Of a DNA stretch of 64,000 nucleotides, positions 43,233 to 51,400 are shown piece by piece; position 1 is the stretch's first letter, and every line of letters starts with the position of its first letter. Position numbers and translations under genes: made by a program. This stretch comes from Victivallis sp. Marseille-Q1083 (GTDB lineage: Bacteria > Verrucomicrobiota > Lentisphaeria > Victivallales > Victivallaceae), in the NCBI RefSeq assembly GCF_903645315.1, contig NZ_CAHJXL010000001.1, positions 868,001-932,000 of the forward strand. Reading direction: 5' to 3'. Under the pieces are notes generated by a model. It was not told the DNA's origin. It saw only the letters and a list, made by a program, of their open reading frames with translations, and searched no databases.

Positions 43233-44786
43233 TCAATGAAGCGTCGCAAACAATTTGCGGCGCAGCGTATCGACCGCCGCCGGGTCATCCGGATATTGAT
43301 ACGGCGCCGGATAAACCTCGCGGACCGCCGCCAGCACCGTTTCGCGGCCGTCCTGTTCGGCACAGGCCTCGAACAACGCCCAGTCTTCCAGGCTGTCCCG
43401 CAACCGGGCCAGCCGGACCGACGCCAGCGGGGGCTGAAAGCCGCTGGCCGGAGGTGCGGCGATGAAATCTTCCGCCGGATAGAGCAGCACGCCGTCGCCG
43501 GCGGCAAAGGCCGGATTGAATGCCGGCAGGCCGCCGGGAACGGCCGCCCGGCCGGAGAAGGCATTCACCGCCCAGTAAAGAAAGCCGCTGGCATTCTCCT
43601 TCCAGGCGCGCCAGAGGACGAAACGGTGCTGTAAACCGGACATGCCCAGGAAATAATTCGGCGCCGGCTCGCCGGGACCGCAGCAGACGTAAGGCCAGAC
43701 CTCCGGCCGGCGCGGTTGTCGGCGCAGCCGGTCGATGAAGCCTTCATCCTCGCCGATCGCCCAGTAACTCATGGAGTGAATGTCGCAATCCTCGCCGAAG
43801 GCGTCGTAGACCTCCCCGAGCGACTCCCGTTCCCTGTCCGGGCCGCAGAAGTAGGAAACCAGCACCGGAATGGCCGGGTCGATGGCCCGCAACCGGGCGG
43901 CGCGTTCATGGACGGCCGGATAATATTCATCGGTCGGCTCGTCGAATACGTAGCAGAAACTGCGGTCATGCCAGTTGCGGGCGGCCAGCAAATCGGCAAA
44001 CCGGCGCAGTTCTTCGGCGTCCGGGTCATCCGGATTGCAGAACGGCACCGCGAAAGCGACCTGGCGCGGATCGGCCAGCAACGCAGCGGTGCGCGGGTCA
44101 TCGGCCGGCCACGGCGACGGATAACAATAGTTCAACGGCGTTTGGCCTTCTTCATAGACCGGCCGCCAGAAATAGGGAGAAAGGCCGTATTCCAGACATT
44201 TTTCATGCCATTGCAGCAGAATATTGCAACCGGCCTCGCTGTCGAGCTCCCGGTGGTAGATGTCGGCAACCTGCCGGTCCATAATTCCGGCCGCCACCGC
44301 GATCGGCGGCGCCGCCGGCATCGTAAAACCGGTCACCTCGATTTGCAGCGGAACATGCAATGCCGTTTCCGGCGCCGTCACGGTCAAAGAGACCGGATAG
44401 CCGCCGGGCTCCGCATGGACGGCCGTTTTGACCGTCAGCCAGAAATAGGCCGGTTGACCGGCGGCCACTTCCACGCTGCCGCCCTCCGGCAGCGGCACCA
44501 GTACATCCGGCACCCCGCCGGCTTCGGCGATTCGAAACAATGAGAAAGTCAGCCCCGGCACTGCCGGCAGCGAAAAAGCCAACACGACCGGTTCCGAAGC
44601 GGCAACCGCCAGTTGCACGCTTTCATATTCATTGCGCGCCATCGTCAGCGCCAGCGTGCCGCCGGGAACCGCCTCGGCCGGGTCGCGCACGTCGGCCAGC
44701 GAATGGAACACCTTGATTTCAACGCCGGCCAGCGCCGAAGCGGTCAGCATGCCGGAGAGAAGGGTAGTCAGAACCGTCTTTTTCAT
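43233..44786 (-). CDS. Secreted DUF4091 / GH123-like hydrolase (cassette B, second)
   Basis: 517 residues from ATG 44786, with a Sec signal (about 1-20, T-A-S-A-L-A-G). An N-terminal beta domain is followed by a barrel with the acidic pair D282-E283 (Y-V-F-D-E-P-T-D). The DUF4091 end carries G-D-G-V-L-L-Y-P and S-V-R-L-A-R-L-R-D-S-L-E-D-W. It is 56 nt after a paralogous gene and is the last gene of the LacI-headed cassette. In-frame starts further upstream would place extra residues before the signal and are unlikely. Substrate unknown; GalNAc-type glycans are possible from the GH123 link. Confidence 0.82.
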   Translation of the reverse strand: MKKTVLTTLLSGMLTASALAGVEIKVFHSLADVRDPAEAVPGGTLALTMARNEYESVQLAVAASEPVVLAFSLPAVPGLTFSLFRIAEAGGVPDVLVPLPEGGSVEVAAGQPAYFWLTVKTAVHAEPGGYPVSLTVTAPETALHVPLQIEVTGFTMPAAPPIAVAAGIMDRQVADIYHRELDSEAGCNILLQWHEKCLEYGLSPYFWRPVYEEGQTPLNYCYPSPWPADDPRTAALLADPRQVAFAVPFCNPDDPDAEELRRFADLLAARNWHDRSFCYVFDEPTDEYYPAVHERAARLRAIDPAIPVLVSYFCGPDRERESLGEVYDAFGEDCDIHSMSYWAIGEDEGFIDRLRRQPRRPEVWPYVCCGPGEPAPNYFLGMSGLQHRFVLWRAWKENASGFLYWAVNAFSGRAAVPGGLPAFNPAFAAGDGVLLYPAEDFIAAPPASGFQPPLASVRLARLRDSLEDWALFEACAEQDGRETVLAAVREVYPAPYQYPDDPAAVDTLRRKLFATLH

Positions 44787-44842
44787 GTCAGCAGAACTTT
44801 CTCTTTTGCTATGGAAGATTGATGGCAATCGCCGATGCACGG

Positions 44843-46447
44843 CTATTTCAACAATTCGGCGGCCCGGCGTTTGAATTGACGCAACGCCTCGGAACCGGGA
44901 AAGAACGAATTGGTTTCCGCCGGCGACCGGTAAAATTCATCCAGCAGCGCCCTGGCGGTTTCCCGGCCGTGCCTGCGCTCAACCTGGATCAGCAATTCGA
45001 CATCTTCCGCTCCGTCCCGCCAGCGTTCCAGCCGGGTCGAGGCCAGAAGGCCGGGCACGCCGAAATACGGTCCCGGATAAACCAGGAACCCGTCGCCGTC
45101 CGGCAAGCCGGAATTGGAATGAATGCCGCCGTCCCGCAGCGTCTGGTAGTTGGCACTCCAATAGAGGAACCCGGTCGCCTCCTCCTGCCAGGCCCGCCAC
45201 CAGACCGCCCGGTTCTGCACGCCGGTCATGCCGAACAGCAAATTGGGTTCGTCGCCGCCCGGCCCCATGCAGACATAGCTCCAATGCTGTTCCTTTTCCG
45301 GCCGCAGCAGCGCATGGAATTCCCGGGCGAAATCGCTCTGTCCCAGCCAGGCGTATTCGCCCCAGCAGAAAATCTGTCTTTCGCCGGTAAACGCTTCATG
45401 AACCTTGCGGAATCCTTCCGGCGTATGTTGTTCGCCGGCACCGATGAAAAAGGTGTTCAGCGTGTAACAATCCGGCGCTTCCCGGTCGATGACCGCCATC
45501 ACCGCCTTGATCCGGCGATACATCTCCTCGGTGGTGGATTCATCGGCGATATAAAAAATACCGGTTTTGCCGGCCGCCCGGATCGCCGCCAGATTGCGCC
45601 GCAGCTCCTCCGGATCGTAATTGGCCGGGTCCAGCAACCGCGCCGAATCCCGGTAGAACGGCACCATCACATGGGTATAACGCTCGTCGGCGAGCAGTTC
45701 CCGGCTCCGTTCGTCGTACCACGGCCACGGCGAACCGGTCATCATCATCGGCCCGCCGCCTTCCGCATAGGGGCAGAACCGGTAATCCAGCAGAAAACGA
45801 ATGTACTCCGCCACCTTGTCCGCCACTTCCGGCGAACCCGGCTCCAGCCACCAGAGCGGCGCCAGCGGAATCGAAGTGACGGTCACCACCGACGGATAGG
45901 TCGGCACCCGCGGCACCGCGGCATCAAGGACCTCCAGTTCGATCGGAATTTCTTCGGCGAAATCGTCGCCAGTCAAAGTCAGCGCGGTGCGATATAATCC
46001 CGGAACGGCGGATTCCGGCACTTTGACGGTAAAGTAATTGTCGGTCGGACGGTCATCGCGCAGCAGCACCCGGTCGACCGGAATCAACACGTCGCCGCCG
46101 ACCGTCCCGTTCAATCCCACCGTCCGGAAGCTGCCGGCTTCCCGGGGCAGCATCACGCCGTCCGGACCGGTGAATTCTCCCCAGTCGACCTTGACGAACG
46201 GCATCGTCAGCAACGTGGTTCCCCGCGCCAGCCGTTCCGGCGTGATCGTCAGACGAATCTGCAGGTGCTCGGCCTCGCCGCGCGCCGCCACCAACACCGG
46301 CGGCGCCGCTTCGGCATGGGCCGCGATCTCCCGGTCCGACCAGACGCTGTCGGCAAAAACCGTGGTCCACTCCGGTTCCCCGCCGGGGAGCGCCCAGGCG
46401 CCGCCCAATAGCAGCATGCTCAAATTGAAAATTTTCATTCCATTCAT
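44843..46447 (-). CDS. Secreted DUF4091 / GH123-like hydrolase (cassette B, first)
   Basis: 534 residues with a signal peptide (I-F-N-L-S-M-L-L-L-G-G-A-W-A). Acidic pair D302-E303 in F-Y-I-A-D-E-S-T, and DUF4091 features G-D-G-F-L-V-Y-P-G and R-L-E-R-W-R-D-G-A-E-D-V. ATG 46438 (third codon on) is an alternative start. It lies 28 nt after the pseudopilin and 56 nt before its paralogue. The two hydrolases differ enough to suggest different linkages or substrates. Confidence 0.82.
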   Translation of the reverse strand: MNGMKIFNLSMLLLGGAWALPGGEPEWTTVFADSVWSDREIAAHAEAAPPVLVAARGEAEHLQIRLTITPERLARGTTLLTMPFVKVDWGEFTGPDGVMLPREAGSFRTVGLNGTVGGDVLIPVDRVLLRDDRPTDNYFTVKVPESAVPGLYRTALTLTGDDFAEEIPIELEVLDAAVPRVPTYPSVVTVTSIPLAPLWWLEPGSPEVADKVAEYIRFLLDYRFCPYAEGGGPMMMTGSPWPWYDERSRELLADERYTHVMVPFYRDSARLLDPANYDPEELRRNLAAIRAAGKTGIFYIADESTTEEMYRRIKAVMAVIDREAPDCYTLNTFFIGAGEQHTPEGFRKVHEAFTGERQIFCWGEYAWLGQSDFAREFHALLRPEKEQHWSYVCMGPGGDEPNLLFGMTGVQNRAVWWRAWQEEATGFLYWSANYQTLRDGGIHSNSGLPDGDGFLVYPGPYFGVPGLLASTRLERWRDGAEDVELLIQVERRHGRETARALLDEFYRSPAETNSFFPGSEALRQFKRRAAELLK

Positions 46448-46475
46448 TTTGTCATCACCAGCCGGTTCAGTTCTC

Positions 46476-47168
46476 TCAATAATATAGCACGCTCATCGGC
46501 CACTTGTAATCCTCATAGAATTTACCGTCCGGATCGTGGAACCACCCCTCCTCGTGGGCCCGGGCCGAACCGTCGAGATGGCCGCAATTCGCCCGCCGGC
46601 TGTGCCGCAGGCCGATAAAGCCGATCCACCAGTCCACCGTGTAATACTGCTTCCCTTCGTAAACGTCGCCGGAACCCGGCGCGCCGGTGGTGTCCAGATA
46701 GATCACGCAATCGGACGGATTGGTTTCGCTGCCGGTTTTGATGGTGCCGTTCCAGGCATCGAAACCATCGCGATTGGTCCGCAGCGGCATGCCGTAGCAC
46801 TGCCGGCGGTATTCCCATTTCCAGTCGGACGGCATCTGGTCATTGGTGGTTTTCCAGGTGAATCCGGCGCCGGGCGGATTGTTCGCCGGACACATCAGGG
46901 TTCTCGGCGGATTGTCGACATAACCGAGGTCGACCAGGTAACTGCTCCATTCGCCGCCCCATTGATCCATCACCACCGGCGGACAGTTGTCGTCATAATC
47001 GTTGGCATACATCTGGGTGGACAGCATCAACTGTTTGAGGTTGCTGATGCAATTGACCGCGATCGCCTTGGCTTTGGCCTTCGACAACGCCGGCAGCAAC
47101 ATGCTGGCAAGAATGGCAATAATAGCAATAACTACCAGCAATTCAATCAATGTAAATTTCTTTTTCAT
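46476..47168 (-). CDS. Pseudopilin with H-X9-DG motif (cassette B)
   Basis: 230 residues. [21 protein letters not shown]-type prepilin N-terminus, S-K-A-K-A-K-A after the helix, and a C-terminal [12 protein letters not shown] (H-X9-DG). AAAGGTGG precedes ATG 47168. It lies 30 nt after the LacI regulator and 28 nt before the first hydrolase. Very similar to the cassette A and C proteins in the first 45 residues, but different in the globular part. Confidence 0.9.
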   Translation of the reverse strand: MKKKFTLIELLVVIAIIAILASMLLPALSKAKAKAIAVNCISNLKQLMLSTQMYANDYDDNCPPVVMDQWGGEWSSYLVDLGYVDNPPRTLMCPANNPPGAGFTWKTTNDQMPSDWKWEYRRQCYGMPLRTNRDGFDAWNGTIKTGSETNPSDCVIYLDTTGAPGSGDVYEGKQYYTVDWWIGFIGLRHSRRANCGHLDGSARAHEEGWFHDPDGKFYEDYKWPMSVLYY

Positions 47169-47198
47169 CGGTTCCACCTTTCTTGGTTGGTTGAAATT

Positions 47199-48302
47199 TC
47201 AATAACTTTCCGCGATGATTTCAATCCGGTTGTCCTCGTCCCGCACCTTCGTTCCGGCCGGAACGCCGGCGGATTCGCGCCAGACCAGCGACGGCACCAC
47301 CCGGCGGCAGCGCTGCTCCGGCGGCAACTCCTTTTTTTCGATCAAAGCCAGCAGAAGTTCAATCAGATATTTACTCTGGATTGCCAAATTTTCATCGATG
47401 GTCGCCAGCGCCGGAATCAGCAACCCGGAGAAGGGTTCATTGTCCTGGCCGATGACGGCGATGTCCTCCGGCACCCGAATCCGCCGCCGGTGAAGCTCCT
47501 GCAGCAGAAAGGCGGCGAAGAGATCGTTCTGCATACAGATCGCGTCGATCCGGTTCGGCAGCAGCAGCTCTTCTATCGCCCGCCGGACGATGCGGCGCGT
47601 CTCGTCCAGATCGTTGGAATAATCAATCCGGAAGACGAAAGCCTCCCGCCCTTCCCGGCAACCGGTGGCCGCCAGCGCTTCCCGGAAGCCGTCGACCCGG
47701 GTTTCGATCGAGTAATAGGGCAGTTTGTCGACCACCAGTGCGACCCGGCGCCGGCCGCATTTGATCAGATATTCCGCCGCCCGCCGGGTTCCGGCCCCCC
47801 AGTCGACATCGACATAGACCGCGTCCCCGACGATCGGTTTGCCGAGAAACACCACATTTTTCATTTCCGCAAACTGCCCCCGCAACTCCTCATTCTGGAG
47901 CGGAAAATCATGCTTCAGATAGACGACGCCAGTGACGCCGTATTCGCAAAAGGTCCGGTAGGACTGCAGCAGTTCATCCGAGCGGTCGGAATTCTCGTTG
48001 ATCATCAGCCGGTAACCGTATTTTTTCGCCTCCCGTTCCATCATCGACAGCCGGCGGAAATAGGCCGGCCCGGAATGACTGTCGATGCTGACGCCGATGA
48101 TCTGGCTGCTCTTGCCGACCAGCATTTTCGCCGCCCGGTTGGGCTGATACCCCAGCAGCTCGGCCGCCTGCCGCACCTTGTCCCGCGCCTCTTCGGAGCC
48201 GGTCCGCACCGCCGAATCGCTTAAAATATAACCGACCAGACTCTTCGACATGCCGCAATATTCAGCGATATCTTTGATGGTCACCCGCTTATCCGATGGC
48301 AT
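47199..48302 (-). CDS. LacI-family regulator of cassette B
   Basis: 367 residues: LacI HTH (V-T-I-K-D-I-A-E-Y-C-G-M-S-K-S-L-V-G-Y-I-L-S), then a sugar-binding-type sensor (about 65-330) with D-A-I-C-M-Q-N-D and D-I-A-V-I-G-Q-D-N. A perfect palindrome of LacI operator type lies 34 nt upstream of the start, so autoregulation with the downstream pseudopilin and hydrolases is likely. Confidence 0.92.
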   Translation of the reverse strand: MPSDKRVTIKDIAEYCGMSKSLVGYILSDSAVRTGSEEARDKVRQAAELLGYQPNRAAKMLVGKSSQIIGVSIDSHSGPAYFRRLSMMEREAKKYGYRLMINENSDRSDELLQSYRTFCEYGVTGVVYLKHDFPLQNEELRGQFAEMKNVVFLGKPIVGDAVYVDVDWGAGTRRAAEYLIKCGRRRVALVVDKLPYYSIETRVDGFREALAATGCREGREAFVFRIDYSNDLDETRRIVRRAIEELLLPNRIDAICMQNDLFAAFLLQELHRRRIRVPEDIAVIGQDNEPFSGLLIPALATIDENLAIQSKYLIELLLALIEKKELPPEQRCRRVVPSLVWRESAGVPAGTKVRDEDNRIEIIAESY

Positions 48303-48335
48303 ACCGACTCCTGTTCCGTTTGATCCATTTTTCCC

Positions 48336-48349
48336 GTGGAACGTTCCAC
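48336..48349. promoter_or_regulatory. LacI-type operator
   Basis: Perfect 14-bp palindrome GTGGAACGTTCCAC with central CG, the usual form of LacI/GalR-family operators, located 34 nt upstream of the cassette B regulator start. Confidence 0.8.
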
Positions 48350-48447
48350 ATAGATAATTATAGCGAAATTTTTATCAAAAGTCAATAGCCGGCCATAAAA
48401 AAAATAAAATTTTCCGGCGGATGAATTCGGCGGCAATTTCCGTCCGG

Positions 48448-51400
48448 TCAGAAAACCCGGCACTGCGGCGACTCATCGTCCGGGCGGCGGAAGAGTTCCC
48501 GGTTCCTCCACGCGTCCAACAGTTGGCGCAGCTTGGCCAGCGAGACCGGCTTCCGCAGGACGCCGTCGAAACAGACCATCGAAAAAGAGCCGTCCGTCTC
48601 GGTATCGGCGGTCACTGCAACGAGAACGAGCTGCCGCCCCTGCGGCAGCCGGCGGATTTCGGCAGCCAGTTGCGCGCCGTTCATCCCCGGCATCCAGAGG
48701 TCCGTCAACACCAATTCAGGCGAGAAATCGTCCAGCCGGCGCAACGCCTCCTCGCCCGACGACGCCATCAGGCATTCGGCGCCCAGTTGGCGCAACATGG
48801 CATTGAGCACCTTCAAATTCATCGCCACATCGTCGACCAGCAGGATTTTCGGCGGCTGCTCCACCGCGGCGGCGACCTCGACCGCCGGCCGGTCGATCCC
48901 GGCGGCCTCCTGGCGCTTTTCATAACGCACCCCGGTCAAGCGCATTGAAAAACAACTGCCCTTGCCCAGTTCGCTCTCGACGGCAAGCTCGCCGCCCATC
49001 GTCCGGATCAGGCGCTGGCAGATCGACAGCCCCAGGCCGGTCCCTTCATAGGCCCGGTTCCGGGCGTTGTCATCCTGAACGAACGGCTGAAAAATCTTCT
49101 GCCGATACTCCGGAGAAATGCCGATGCCGGTGTCGCGGACGTCGACAGTCAACTTTCCTTCGGTATCATTGCCCGGTTGGAAGTGCACTTCCAGCGCCAC
49201 AGTGCCGCGCTCGGTGAATTTGATCGCATTGCCGATCAAATTGAGCAGGATCTGCCGCACCCGCTGGCCGTCCAGGCAGAGCAGCGGCAAATCATCCGGA
49301 CAGAGCAACTGCAGCGTCAACCGTTTCTCGGTCGCTTTCCGGCTGAAGATCGCATTGATTTCGCGGCACAAGACGACGAAGTCCATCTTTTCCTCGACAA
49401 TCTTCATCTGTCCGGCCTCAATCTTGGACAGATCCAGAATGTCGTTGATCAGCCGCAGCAGCGCCATCCCGGCAAAATTGATCGACTGCAGATATTCCAA
49501 TTGTTCTTCCGGCGCCAACCTCTGATTCTGCAGCAACTCGCTGAAGCCGATCACCGCATTCAGCGGCGTCCGGATTTCATGGCTCATCGTCGCCAGGAAG
49601 AAACTCTTGGCCCGGTCGGCCGCCTGGGCATCCTCCATCGCCTGCTGCAACTGCTCCTGCTGCTGCCGCACTTCAGTGATATCGACGAAGCTCTGCAGCA
49701 CGTTGACAATCTTGCCGTCAGCCAAAAACGGCAACGTCGCAATCCGGTAAATCCGCCCCCTGATCTTCCGCTCCAGCAACTGCGCCTGGCCGGTCTGCAG
49801 CGTCAGACGGACCGAACACTCTTTGGCGGGGCCGCCCTGCTGGCAGAAACTGCGGTAACAGGGCTCGGACATGATCTCCGCCTCGCTGCGTCCCACCATC
49901 CGGGCGGCGGCCGGATTGATCCGGACGATATTGTTCCGGCAGTCGAACAGCACCAGCGGGATTTCCAGCATATTGAAAATCAACTTCTTCTCCGCTTCGC
50001 TGCGGGCCAGTTCCTGCCCGACCCGCTCCCGTTCGATCAACACTTCAATGATGCGCGCCGCCGCATGCATCATCCGGGTTTCAGGCGCCCCGAACGCCTT
50101 TTCCGGCGCGATGAATTCCGCGCCGATATGTCCCCAGTAGCGCCCCTGATGGTAGATGCCGATCGCCAGCAGAGCGCCGGAACGGCGGCCGAGCAGATAA
50201 TTCTGCAATTCCCGTTCCAGCGGCGTGGCCTCCGCCTCCCGGAACCGGTCGGTCCGCCAGGAAATGATGCCTTTCTGGTACAATTCGTTCCAGGACAGCG
50301 GCAGTGGAGCGATATCCAGCTCCATAAATTTCCGTTCCTCCCTCAACGCTTCGGTCCGGGCCCAGCCGGCCAGGGCAACCAGGCGGTGCCGCTCCGCATC
50401 CATCCGGAAAACGGTGGTGGTGTCCGTCCCGAGCTGTTGACCGATCTTGTCCACCACCTGCTGCAGAGCATCGGCGAAATCGCTGTTGAACACCAAAGTT
50501 TCCATACAGGCATTGACCGTTTCATCCTGTTCGATGTAAGTTTTCAGCAAATCGTTGCTCAACTGCAGTTGATTGCGGCTCTGCTCCAGCGCCTCCTGCT
50601 GCCGATAGGGGTCCGTCATATCCACCGCCGCCTCGAAAACGAACTGCACTTCGCCCCGACGGTCGAAGATCGGCTGGCTGGTCAGGCGGAAACTGTGGCC
50701 GCGCGATACGAAGTCCGCCGTTTTCGCCTGGCCGGTTTTCCACACCTGGACATGCGGGCACCACGGCGGCGGCTCCGACTGGCCGCAAAGCGTCTCATAA
50801 CAGCGGGAACCGATCAACTCCTCCAGCGGCATCGGCACCGTCTCCGCCGCCGCCGCATTGGCGGTGACTACCCGGAAATCATGGTCGAAAATGGCGATCG
50901 GAATGCTGATGTTGTCGACCAACTGCTTGCGCAGCGAAACGCTGTCGGCGACCAATTCCACCTGCCGTTTGCGCTTCTCCGCCAGCAACACCAGGTTGCA
51001 GACATTGCGGAGCACTTCCCGGTCCATGCCGGAAATCGGATGCAGCGACCGCACGAAATCCATGCCGATAATCCCCCAGAGCCGGTCGCCGTCCCAGATG
51101 CCGCACAACAACAACGACTGGACATCCGGCGCTTCGTCCAGCTTCGCCTTCAGCAACTGCCGCCACTCCGCATTCCGGGCGACGTCGTCGATGGCGATCT
51201 CCTGCCGGGAGCAGATGATCTGCTGCAGTTTCCAATATTTATCGATTTCAAAATTCCGGAAAAACATCTTCTGCGACGCGATGCCGTCGCGCGTCCATTC
51301 ATAACAATTGTCCAACCGCCGGTAATCGTCGGAATAACGGAAAACAAAACAGCGGTCGGCGCCGCGGTTGTCACAGACATTGGCCAGAATCGCTTCGATC

